A DNA stretch of 64,000 bases from Brachycybe producta. Lineage: Eukaryota > Arthropoda > Diplopoda > Playtdesmida > Andrognathidae. The position numbers and the translations under genes are program-made. The stretch is taken from contig JAUPFP010000030.1 in NCBI GenBank assembly GCA_036925085.1, positions 2,699,045 through 2,763,044 of the forward strand. The letters run 5' to 3'. Of this stretch, positions 25,001 through 36,000 are shown one piece after another. The notes below the pieces were generated by a model that did not search any database, was not told where the DNA came from, and was given only the letters and a program-made list of their open reading frames with translations. Each line of letters begins with the position of its first letter. The first letter of the stretch is position 1.

Positions 25001-26728
25001 TTACGCTAAGAATGTCGATGCCAAAGTCCTGATCGTCCATCTGTTCGAGAAGTCTCTTTTGAATAGCCATAGCATCTGCTTCTTCGTCATCGGCTTGCAA
25101 TTGACTGTAGCCTTTTAAGCCATAATCGACGTAGTCCGTGTCGTAGTAAGTCAGTCTATCTCTACCCCAAGCTTTCACACTTGGCAAACCTTTTTATTAT
25201 TCAGAATCAAAACCAACATAAATAAATAATAATTTTTAGATACACAAATGAAACGTAAAACGTAAATTGATTTTAGAATTTGTGCAGTTTATGCCGAAAA
25301 AAAAGTGTCTAAAAATACACAATTAAATCCAAACATCAGAAGCAACAACAGGTATTGCAAAATTTAAAGGATCTGGGTCCCCTTTTGTAACCATGAAATC
25401 CCTTTGTCGTATTTTTTACTGCTTTTTTTTTAAATATAATACGTGAAATTACGAGAATTTATGCAAATTATGTCTTTTATGCAGTTTTATTCTGTCTTTC
25501 AGGGGCAAAATGAAGAGGAACTAGAATTTGGTTTAGAAACTAGAAGGGTAGCTCAGTCACTTAAAGGTATGTTCATGTTGAATAACGTTCAAAATAAGCT
25601 TTTTACGTCAGTTTTCAACTCAAGAACCAATTATAAGTAATGACATTTTTGAAATTTTTGTCAATAAAAAGTTTATTTTGAAATATAACATGAAAATATC
25701 CGTAAGTGAATCAGCTAACCTTCTAGTTTCTAAAACACTTTCTAATTTCTCTTAATTTTCCTCTTCCTCTTCAAAAATCAATTTTGATCATAAAATGACA
25801 CTATTATGACACTTTTATGATATCATAAAAGTGTACTACATTCTATGCAAATTTTCGCTCTTAGAAATTAAATTCAAAGTCTGAATAGTCAATCTGATCC
25901 AAAATTTAAGTTCTTTTTTATCTGTCATGAAAAATGATTTTAAAATTGTAGTCAAACTTCAAGACCCGTTGAAAAAACCAAAACCACCTTCTTCTTCGTC
26001 TCTGACGTTTTCTTCTTCTTCCTCCTCCTCCTCCTCATAGTCATCATCATCATCATCATCCCCAGACAGTTCGTAAACGGCATCCTTTAAAAGAAAAAAA
26101 CAACAAGATCCGCAAAAAAAAGTGAGAACAAATGAGTTTCTTGAAAATTCTTTCGATTTAACAGCTGCTTAGCCTCTAAGTAGGAGATTTTACAATTCTT
26201 TTTGTCACTTTTGTCTTATTTCGAGCATTCGGCACAAAACCATACAAGAAGTCCACAATCTTAGCTTCGAAATTATTAGTTCCTAATCGAAATAATATCA
26301 TTAATTCGATTAGTAACCGCTCAGATTCTTTATGCACGAGAATATACACGGCTCATTTTCCTTCAACGCAACCTATATAATAACTTCACAGCCTGCGCTA
26401 CGAGGTTAATGGTTCCTTAATCAAAAGAAATTCCTAAGTTTCTATAATTACTTCTGCGTCAGAATCGTCAGAGTCGTCGAGTTTCGTTCCACCGTCCAAC
26501 AAGATCTTCTCTCGATTCGCATGGAATTCGTCGATCTCGTCATAGATGTAACTACGTGATGACGGATCTGGATCCGGTTCACGGTCATATTCATCGTCAG
26601 AATTCAACTCACGTGAAGGATCCTTCTGAGGAAACCTCGACCTTAAAAAAAAGACGCCGAATTAATACATTAATACAGAAAAATAACCCAAATCAAACTT
26701 ACTTCCTCCTAGATTTCGGTTTTCCCAT
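22078..26728 (-). CDS. UTP3: SAS10/UTP3 small-subunit processome protein, 13 exons, 495 aa
   Basis: Exons, in minus order: 26728-26703, 26641-26452, 26084-25988, 25189-25005, 24925-24836, 24763-24707, 24043-23931, 23848-23752, 23678-23551, 23475-23245, 22708-22633, 22543-22436, 22167-22078. All junctions are in phase. UTP3/SAS10 acts in the nucleolus in the U3-containing processome for 18S rRNA maturation. Family marks in order: MGKPKSRRK start; DEIDEFHANREKILL; a long D/E tract (residues about 80-104); GLPSVKAWGRDRLTYYDTDY; the Sas10/Utp3 domain with EKLELLEKESPELL and LNYCTNVCFYLMLKA (about 190-285); and a basic C-terminus with IAKNKGLMPYRKKVYRHPR and RKYSGEISGIKA. The length is close to the human protein (479 residues). 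Donors after exons 8 (GTTCGT), 5 (GTTTCA) and 10 (GTTTGT) are weak but keep the frame and the family alignment. Confidence 0.92.
22838..23140. repeat. Family A foldback in UTP3 intron
   Basis: Well-preserved copy. Left end GCGGTTTTAAAGTGTAAACG, then TTTCAGGAACAAAATGAAG and TTTTAGAAACTAGAAGGGTA, TTGATATCTTTCAAATTAAG, then ATATCAACATGGAAATATCC, CCTTCTAGTTTCTAAAACGC and CTTAATTTTGCTCTTGAAAC. It lies wholly between exons 10 and 11. Confidence 0.8.
23932..24706. other. UTP3 intron with AAC-rich degenerate tandem sequence
   Basis: This covers exon 7 (23931-24043) and the 663-bp intron from 24044 to 24706. The intron contains about ten degenerate repeats, 30-45 bp apart, of the type AAACAcaGTTAAacnTAACctCATT between about 24170 and 24545. 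No other feature is seen. Confidence 0.5.
25483..25770. repeat. Family A foldback in UTP3 intron 3
   Basis: Contains CTGTCTTTCAGGGGCAAAATG, TTTAGAAACTAGAAGGGTAG, TAAGCTTTTTACGTCAG, TAAAAAGTTTATTTTGAAA, CCTTCTAGTTTCTAAAACAC and CTTAATTTTCCTC. Inserted in the 798-bp intron between exons 3 and 4. Confidence 0.75.
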
Positions 26729-26804
26729 TTCTTCCTGCTTCTTTTTACATGAAATTATCAATGAATACAAACACGTGGCCACACAAACACTAAAAAAAAA
26801 CCTA

Positions 26805-26831
26805 TCAAACACGTGTTGTTTGATCAGCCAT
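26805..26831 (-). promoter_or_regulatory. Possible short upstream ORF before UTP3
   Basis: On the minus strand an AAGATGGCT start (26831) opens an eight-codon frame, MADQTTRV, then TGA. It lies 77 bases upstream of the UTP3 ATG at 26728. The AAGATGGC context is a good start context and also resembles a YY1-type promoter motif. It matters only if transcription starts further upstream. A (CCG)n tract lies at 26852-26866. Confidence 0.3.
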
Positions 26832-26964
26832 CTTTAAAACAGAAATACTCAGCCGCCGCCGCCGCCGAAAACGTTTGACAGTTAGTCGCCGCTGAAACTT
26901 AGCGACCAGCTATTGCCTAAATCGATATATCGATTAAATTGGGGTTTTTTTAAAAAAAAAAAAG

Positions 26965-27290
26965 TGTAAATGCCCTTTGAACTTTTAGTTATTTTGATGT
27001 TCAGAAGCAAAATTAAGAAAAATTAGAAAGTGTTTTAGAAACTAGAAGGGTAGCTGAATCATTGAAGTATATTTTCATGTTGATATCTTTTAAAATAAAC
27101 TTTTTATGTCAGTTTGAAAATGACTCAACTTTTTAAGCAGACGATAATTTTTAATTTTTGTTTAGAAAAAGTTTATTTTGAAAGATAATTATCAATACAA
27201 AAATATTATTAAGTGATTCAGTTACCTTTCTAGTTTCTAACACACTTTCAGTTTTTTTTTTCAAGTGTTGTTCTGAAACATAAAATAACA
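26965..27290. repeat. Family A foldback, forward, full
   Basis: Landmarks run in order: GTTTTAGAAACTAGAAGGGT, TTTTCATGTTGATATCTTTT, ATGTCAGTTTGAAAATGACT, AAGCAGACGATAA, AAAAAGTTTATTTTGAAAGA, CTTTCTAGTTTCTAACACAC. The outer right end is decayed. Starts about 240 bp upstream of the UTP3 start codon. Confidence 0.75.
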
Positions 27291-27431
27291 ATCAACTTTG
27301 TTCAGAAAACTTCTTCAAAAAAAACCCGCCAAATTTAAAAATAAATGACATTTCTCAATAAAATAAATTATAATTTTAAAACTTTCTGCATACAACAAAT
27401 AAAATGACATATTACACACACACACACATAT

Positions 27432-27735
27432 AATAATAGACCCAGAAGCAAAATTAAGAATAAATTTAAAATGTTTTAGAAACTAGAATAGCAAATTAAT
27501 CATTTGAGGAGATTTTCATGTTGATACCAATTTCAAATTCTCAAATTTTGGTTTTTCATTTCAAGTTTGGTCAAAGGTCGAAAACGAATTGTCTGATGAC
27601 GTCAAGAAATGCAAAATTTGGTCATCTTGATAAATTACTGTCTTAAAAAGTTTACTTTTAAAAAATATCCTCAAGTTAATCATTTACTCTTCTAGTTTAT
27701 AACATATTGACAATTTCTTAAAATTGTTTTCAAAT
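27432..27735. repeat. Family A foldback, decayed
   Basis: CCAGAAGCAAAATTAAGA, TTTTAGAAACTAGAATAG, TTTTCATGTTGATACC, then AAAAAGTTTACTTTTAAAAA and CTCTTCTAGTTTATAACA. The central region is replaced by unrelated AT-rich sequence. Confidence 0.65.
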
Positions 27736-28046
27736 GTAGTTTTCACGTGAAAATTAGCTGTAATGGAACTTTTGATATTTGAGGGAAAAAATAATTCTTT
27801 CAATTTAATTACCAAAAGTATTTTTTTTAGAAATTTTCCATTACGTTAATTGGTCAAGTAGCCATCAAGATGATTAATTAAATACGATTAAAATCTTTTA
27901 TAAAAAATATTGAGCAAATGTTATGGTTTAAGTTAAAAAAAATCTTTGTAATAAATTACAAAAAAACTAGCAAAATGTAACAGTTACTAAGTTATATACG
28001 AGCATAAAACCCCCACAAAAATTCACCTTGGACCCTCTCACTTTTT

Positions 28047-28264
28047 GAGAAAAAATTATCAAATTATGACAGTCATACCTTAAGGCATTGGTATCACTCC
28101 TTATGCACAATTATTATGACTGGTCAATGGTAGTACTATGACAATAATTGTCACAATAATATTTTGGAATTTCTTTTTGTGACTGTTAAAAGGTTATAAC
28201 TTATGAGGTAGACATGACAATTTACTGTCATATGACAGTCTTATTTTCTTTCTGTAATGAGGTC
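28047..28264. repeat. Family B element, distal copy
   Basis: Shares TATGACAGTCATACCTTA, GACAATAATTGTCA, ACTGTCATATGACAGTC and the end TTTCTGTAATGAGG with the cluster at 53055-53886. Inverted TATGACAGT arms flank a central TATGACAAT-rich region. Confidence 0.6.
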
Positions 28265-29248
28265 CGGCCCTAGGGTCCCAACATAGAAAAACTCTCAGAA
28301 ACTACACGTACTCAAGAGCCCTACTATATTATTATATTAGAACCCTATGCAGACTGTTCAATAAGAGGTTCAAGTTTCTTTCTTAAATTTGGACCTTTAG
28401 AAAGAGACCTTTGCCTTCTTTTCCTGAGGAGGTCTCAAAATTCTCCATTTTCTCATCGAAAATTGTTTAGAGAGTTGTGAGTTTGCTGATCAAATTTGAT
28501 TATAAAGGGGGATGTAAAATCTTAAAATAGAAAGAAGGAAATCATATTTCTTTGTTTGTGTTTCAGAACTTCAACATGAAAAATCAAATAAATGTTAGAC
28601 AACAATAAATAGACAATACATTATTTCTTATTGTTGTGTGGACAATTTATTGAAAGTTTCAAATTTCATATAGTTTTCATATATTACTGTTAGCTGTGAT
28701 GGCAACATTTATCCAAGTAAAAATATAATTTCTTAAATTGAATCACTGATTAAGAAGACACAATATCAAATAATTCAAATAATCAAATATCAAATAATTT
28801 TATATTTGATATAACACCACACACAAATTGAAATTTTTAATTGTTTATGATGCTATCTGTTATTTTAAAGTGTGAAGATAATCAAATCAGGAGCAGAAAA
28901 AAAAGCACTGAAGGGGGAACTGCCAAATAGGCTTACTTTAGACTAGGGCCATAGCATACCTTTCTTATGGCCCTGCACAACACCTTTTGTTTTCATCTTT
29001 GTACCCAAATTTAACAAAAGAAACTTAGCATCTGAACTTCAACTTGAACCCTAGGTCCACTGAAGAAATGATCCAAATTCATCCAACATAGAAAAACCCT
29101 GTTCTAATTATTGAAATACAAGTTCAAGTGTCAAGTTTTCTCGAAAGTGGGCCTTATTATAAGGAGTAAACCACACAGGAAAGAACCATGAATACTGGAC
29201 AAAGTGGACATCCCCACATTTGTTCACTATGCAACATAACCTAATAAT

Positions 29249-29400
29249 TAGAGCTCAGATTTTCATGCAACGTCAAGCAAATGTTTCTCAATCTGGTGGC
29301 CCAAGAGCCATTTGTGTATATAGCAACAATTCCGTTTATGTCAACCAACAATTATGGCTAGAATTCTAATTAACAACTGATAGTTATTAATTACTGTATA
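29249..29400. repeat. Family C hAT-like element, left half
   Basis: Reads TTAGAGCTCAGATTTTCATG, then GTTTCTCAATCTGGTGGCCC and GGCTAGAATTCTAATTAACA. It is a diverged left half of the element seen intact at 14121-14444. The right half is missing. Confidence 0.55.
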
Positions 29401-30309
29401 TGAAAAGTGAAAAGACAAAATGTGACATTGAAAAGACTATTTCTTAGAAAGTCCTCCTCATTTTTTTAGAATTAAAAGAGGGTTCCAAATGAGTAGGAAA
29501 AAAAAATGTCTATTGATAAGAAAATATCAAAATATAAACATAAAAAGGTGGTGAAAATTTCTATTTCTTCTTCCCTTCATGATAAAACAAAAGATTACAA
29601 ATTTATCAACATTGTGTGAAGATTTTGATGTTTAAAAACTGACAAAAAGCGGTCACATACGGGTTTCAGTTTTCACCAAAAATCAGAAGAAAAATATAAA
29701 TTCAACACAAAATACTGAAAAAGTGTCCAAACAAATTTATTTCCTCATGAAATCAAATATATTTTCATGTTCTCATATTTTTTTTTCTAACCACATTAAT
29801 CCAGTTTTCATATTTTCCCCTCCCCTTTTTTCCTCGTGATGTGTCCAGTTCAGGACCTTGTTTTTATTAAGAAGATTCTTCTCATGGTCAGTTGTGGTCA
29901 TTAGTACTCATATTTTTTTAGTACAGCGGCCACACTGACCCCTTAACCCTACTATTACTACTACTATATCAATTTCTAGTAATTAAAAACTATATAGTAA
30001 AAAATGTTTTTTTCAGGTCGAAATTCAAGCAGAAAACGTATTTATCCGAATTACAAACTTGAAACATTCAGAACAAGAGTTTTAACACAGAAAAAACTTA
30101 CTGGTACAATGAATGCAAATTGAACAGGGTTAAATTAAATTTGAACCCTCATTCAGAAGGTTCAAATTTAAAGTGCCAAGTTTTTTTTTCTTGAATTTGT
30201 GCCTTAATTTCTTCATGTAAAAATAATGAAAGAAAAAAACTGATAAAATAAATAAGTTGAAATTTATGTAAAAACTGAATGAAAAATATTAAAACTAAAA
30301 GAAATCATG

Positions 30310-30391
30310 AAATAAAATTATTGCAACAACTGAAATATTTTGAAGAAAAAAAGTTCTTTAAAATATTTCAGTAGTTGCAATATTTTTATTT
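30310..30391. other. 82-nt long hairpin, possible small-RNA precursor
   Basis: Two 38-base arms (30310-30347 and 30354-30391) are complementary at 35 of 38 positions around a 6-base loop AAAAAG. The arms contain TATTGCAAC and CTGAAATATTTT. The sequence is not one of the repeat families described here. Stem length and small loop fit either a pre-miRNA-like hairpin or a tiny foldback insertion. Either strand could be the transcribed one. Confidence 0.5.
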
Positions 30392-33030
30392 ATCAGTCTA
30401 AATAAAAACTCAACTAGTGTAAAATGGAACTAAGGCCAAGATCGCACATGCAGAAAAACATTTATATGTTGGCAAACAAACAATCTTTGTTAGTCGATTT
30501 TGACTGCAAAATGAAGTTGCAGGTGGTCGCAATGCATTTTTGAAGAAAGCCTCAGATGTGGTCTTTTTTTTTAAAAACAAAATCGACCATCGTGTGTTCC
30601 AGCTGTAATTCAATTCTATTTATTTGGCAGAAAGTTGACGGAAAGATTGAAATTGTTTCTTCCTGCCAAGTAGATTTACATGTTTTCAGCAAAACCGTAA
30701 TGAAAGAGTCCTTGGTTATATTTGGAAATGACTAGATTTCCTAGAAATTAGCCCCATTCCTGCCCCACGCACTCAGTAATCCATTAAGTTTCTTAAAAGG
30801 CCCTCAGATGTATTCCAGGCTATTTTCTAAAAAAATAACGTATGGATTTTCAAATTTATTCCTTAAGACCTTCATGGCACCTAATTCTAATATTTTTTTT
30901 CCTCTTAGAACTATAAACTGCAAATAGGCCCTTAAAGTGTTTTCTATTGTAATATGAAAATCATTGAACGCAAAAAAAAGCAGAAATGTTGCAGAAATTT
31001 GATTTTTTAAATTCTAAGAGATGGATCACACATGCTGAAAAACCACGAGAAAATAGAAATCCAGAAATAGCATTTAGTTATATTTTTGTTTCTTTGCACT
31101 CAAAGATTTCGTCGTTTCTGATAAATGTTTTAAAAAGTGAGATTCTGTGTAATTTATTTTCAGCATGTGTGATCTTTTTATAATTTTGTTTTCTGTTTGT
31201 TTTTACATAATGTTTGATCCAAGTCTAACTCAAGATACTAGAATGTCACACAAAATATTGATAAAAATTAATGCATAGTCATTTTTATTTATTTGATTAC
31301 ATGTGTATCATTAAATGAGGTTAAATCTTGATGAGAAAATTCAATTTTGTGAACAAGGTGGTTGATGGTGATGAAGAAGAAAATAATTGCAAATCCCAAT
31401 TAATTTGTCAAGTCCTAATTTTAAAATAGATCATCCAAATGGGGATTAAACTTCGATTGGGGGGGCAGATGAGGAAAAAAAAAGTTACATTGAAAAACCA
31501 ATTGAACTTTAAAATTAAAAATTGTCAAATTTTCAAGTGGTCCTGTCTAAACTAAAGAGACATTTTTTTTTAATCCTAATTTAAGACTATATTTTTCTAT
31601 ATAGATTCTAAAAGATTTAACATTGAATAACCTTTACCTTGATGTGCAGACATAACTGTAATTATCTTTAATTTTTGGAAGAGTACAATTTGTCATATTA
31701 ATTCATAATTAATTAATTATCAGAATCAGCTTATTTAATCAAGACATAATTTATATGCATAAATTTCAAATTAGTCAAAATGCACTTAAAAATTAATAAA
31801 ATGAGGCCAAACATTTAGGGCAAGTGTAAATTGCGTTTTATAATAATTAAGTCCAATGGACATTGAAAAATGAAACTTTTTCTTTTTCAAGTGTTTTCAA
31901 CTTCTGCATGTGTTTATGCTAATCCATATAATTAATTACTGGACAGTTAAGATGACCAAAGACAGAAAAGTCATTGCACTTTTTAGATTAATCATTCGTA
32001 AACCACTTCACCTCCAATCGACTGACTTTTTTTTGGAGGGGGGGGGGATATTTATTGGGGATATAGTCCTAAAATTTGTGACCATTTCATTGTGTGCCCT
32101 GGTCCATTAATCAATTCTTCAAGTGGTTTGCTTACGTCAACAACCAGATCATTACACAACCATTTACTGGAATAGTTACGTAATTATCTGATTAACTAAT
32201 ATGTCCATATGGCAGTTACCATGAGATGGACCTAACTATTTGATGTTAAAATTGGTCTTTTTAAAACTTTTTTTTAAAAAAAATTAATTAAAAATTTATT
32301 ACTAATTAAATAATAATTTTTTTAAATAATTTAATAATCTTTAATAAATTTTGAAATTGATTTTTTTTCTTCAAAAAAATGTTTCAATAAATGTTTTTTT
32401 TAAGTTATAATAAATAATATTCAAACTTAAAAAAGTGCAAAGTTCTTGTTATCACCGACAGACGTCGCAATACTGTCAAGTTATTGCTTAATTTTCATTG
32501 GTCAGAATATTAAAGGGGTTAAGAGGGTTATATGAAAAATTCCACTTACACCCCACTAACCACCCCAAAATAATCCACCCTAATTGGTACACTGTAGAAG
32601 AATATCATCATGTGCCTAATAATGAATCATATGATATGGTTTGCGAGGTTATCATTTGGAGGGGGGGAGGGATTAAACTTTTAGAACAACCCCTGTTTGA
32701 CAAAAAAAATTCTAATATAAAGGGAGCTGACTGGCAATACGAAATTCTTTTCAACGTTGGCACTGTAGGGAGAACAAAAAAACCAAATTACCAGTGCCCC
32801 TTATCAAGGAACACAGGACTAGAAAAGTCCAACATTCTTAACTTGACTTTCTTGCATTCAATGTTAGAGGCTTTGAGATTTTTGGAGTTAGAACCAGCTA
32901 CCATTGAACATTTCACTGAAAATCATCAAATAGAAGAAGAAAGAAAAAGCAGAAGATTTTTTCATTCTTGAATAAATTAATATTATATATAAATTATAAA
33001 CAAGATAAAACTAAAAAAAAAGAAGAAGAA

Positions 33031-36000
33031 ATGAAGTATCAAATCATGAAATCAAAGGCATGCGACCGCAAGGATTCTGCAGAAGACTTTGCAGAAAAAG
33101 GTCTTTTGTCTCAAACTGAGGTTAACAATGAATCATCTTGTAAGTATTATTAAAAAAAAAAAAAGTAACAAAAATTTTATTTAAAAAATACTAAAAAAAA
33201 ACACACACACAAAAGAGCCCCCAAAGGTGCATTCACATGCAAAGTTGTAAACTAATTTATTAATTTTGAAGTAATAATAAGAAATCTAAAATAGAATTTC
33301 TATTCTGCACGTTATAAGAAAGTATGAGACTCACTAAAGTCTGTGTGTTTGTGTGTATTTGTGGGGATGTGAAATAGTTTTACTGATATCAAGTGATAAC
33401 AAGTGATAATTAGGGTGTGTGTTTCATAGTCACGCATTTCACGTCATAAAGGCCACTCATTTGCTATTTACTAATGGTACTCTGGACTTTGAATTGTTGA
33501 AAATAACCAAACATAAATAAACCTTGAAAGCACTATCTTATGCAACGTAAAAAAAATGTCAAAGTTTGTTAGAAACTAGAATAGGTATAGTAAGATTGAT
33601 GGCTATGTGTTAAACGTAATTTCATAATAATAATCTTCAAAATAAGCTTTTTTTTAATGATCACTTAAAATTTTGCAGACAAAAAATGTTTCTAATTGCG
33701 ATACTAATTTTATTTGAAAAGATGACATTGTCATGAAAATATTTGTAGCATAACCTTTTAACTATTCTAGTTTTCAAAAACTTTAAAGTTTTTTTCTTGA
33801 AGTTGCTTTTTGTCAAAAAAAAAGTTTACTACCAAAATCTAATGTTATACAATGGATTAGCAAATTTACTATTGTGCCACCTTAAATTAGAATAAGGCCA
33901 AGATCACACATGCAGAAAGCTACGACTGAGAAAAAAATAAAACTAATCTATTTATTTGATTGGCGTTTTCTGCGTGTGTAATTCAAGCCTAATATAAAAT
34001 GCATTAAAACATTAATTTTTTGATTAATTTGTTTGACAGGTTACTTTCCAATTCGTCTTCTCGTTGCCATATTGGCTGGATTTGGAGTGTTCAACACGAA
34101 CACTCTTCGCCTGAACATCAGTTTAGCACTGGTGGCCATGGTCAACGAGAGTGCCCTTTTAGTTAATGTGACCAGTACATCAGACTCAAGAGTTTGTGGC
34201 GCCAGAGAAGAAATAAAACTTACAAATCTGACAATGACACCTACAACATCTGAACACACAAAAGTAAAAATATGCCTATCCATATATTGCTGCCCGAACA
34301 TACGTGGGACCCAGGCACTGTTTTAACAATTGCATTGTTTAATTACAGGACGGTCCATTTGTGTGGGACGAGGCCACACGAGGAATCATTTTGAGTGCCT
34401 ATTTTTGGGGTAACGTCTTTGGTCAAATTCCAGGCGGAATTCTGGCCGATAGGTTTGGCGGCAAGTGGTCATTCGGCATCGGAATCCTCGTGTCGGCACT
34501 GGTCACTCTTCTAGTTCCAACGGCGGCCTACTATGACGTCACGTTGGTTATAGTACTAAGGGTACTATGTGGTGTTTCGCAGGTAGTTATTGGCCTACAG
34601 CCTGTTTTAAATATTTTGTGTGTCTTGTCTGTCTGTTTGTCTGTGTAATAAATTAATTATTAATCCTATCTTCATTAATTAACCCTTTTCTAATAATTAT
34701 TTAAATACATACAGAGGAGAAAATAAACCTAATGGGTATGTATCCTATGAACTAGATTTAATAATATTAATAATAATAAAATAATACATTAATATAAAAT
34801 GTTTTTCAGACGAAATGGGGGTAAGAAATATTTAATTTTATAACATTTTGTTTTAATATTTTGTTGTCAAAATGAAATTTCTTTTTCTTTTCTAAAAAAA
34901 AGCCTTTTTTTATAGACTTTTTATAAAAGTAAGTATAATTTTTATTAATTACAAATTATGTGTATTTGTATGTTATGAAAAAAAATCCCATATTTTCTTT
35001 GAATTTTTTCCCTTTTTTCACAATTCTGTTGTGGAGAAAAAAAATGTGGGCTTTTAGACGATAGCGACCATTTTGCGTCCTATTATTTTTAGTTTTGACG
35101 GATCTGGGGTCCAGACCTACAAATATATAATAGGCCTGAGAAGCCCAATTGAGAAAATGGCACCTCACTGCGCTCACCACTAAAAAAACTCTAGTGGACG
35201 TGGTAAATACACTCAATGGTATGATTTCGTATCACTCAAACTCAAAAATGTGTGCCACTCACTTTTTGTAATAAAATTTGCATATTTTCCAGAAGTGTTA
35301 TTTTAATCTCATTTTCTAGTTTCCTTTTAAAAAAAAAATAAATTAGATTTTGAATAATAAATATCATGTCTTTTATTTTATGTGTGCTAAATTTAACACA
35401 TTTATGATCAGGAAGGAAACTGGAAATTGTAGATAAAAATTCAAACCGCAAAAGAAATTTATTTTTCTTATTTTTTTTTATGAATATTTCTTTTTTAAAA
35501 TTTCATAATAAATGTATATATTTTTTTTTAAAAAAAAAAGCTCTGCGCGAAATTTTTTTTAATTAATTGCTGTCGCTACAAAACTCATGAGATTTTAGTA
35601 TTTAAAATCTAATCGTTAGTTTATTTTTCGTTTTTCAGGGAATGGCATTACCTGCTCTGTACTCACTTTTAGTACATTGGGTTCCACATGAAGAAAAAAG
35701 TAGACTTACAGGACTAACTTATTCGGGTGAGTATATGCCATAATCTTTCTCATCATTACGATTACTGAAAATGTATATTAAAATGTATTTTTATCTTTAA
35801 ATTTAGGAGTATCTTTGGGAAAGGTTGTAGTTTTCCCAATTGCCGGAATACTTTGCGATTCCGCTTTTCTCGGTGGTTGGCCAGCAGTCTTCTATGTCTT
35901 CGGTAAGTAGAAGAGACACCGGCGAAGTGGCGCCAGTTGTGGTTACACTATAATCTAATTTTAAACATAAATTTGCATTATTTTTTTAAAAATTTCAGGT

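Larger units (their letters stand above)
26729..33030. other. Spacer between UTP3 and SLC17 genes
   Basis: The 6.3-kb spacer between the divergent UTP3 (-) and SLC17-like (+) genes should hold both promoters. I recognise two family A copies (26965-27290, 27432-27735), one family B copy (28047-28264), part of a family C element (29249-29400), a long hairpin (30310-30391) and inverted ATCACACATGCTGAAAA / TTTTCAGCATGTGTGAT arms at 31024-31173. A 157-codon open frame at 32498-32971 has no ATG near its start and no recognisable family. The remainder is AT-rich with nothing I can identify. Confidence 0.55.

Noticed and set aside
32498-32971. 157-codon open frame upstream of the SLC17-like gene
   Set aside because: The first ATG in frame is about 46 codons in. 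The product has no recognisable motif, and the region is ordinary AT-rich spacer. It may be 5' UTR or chance, so it is not annotated as a gene.
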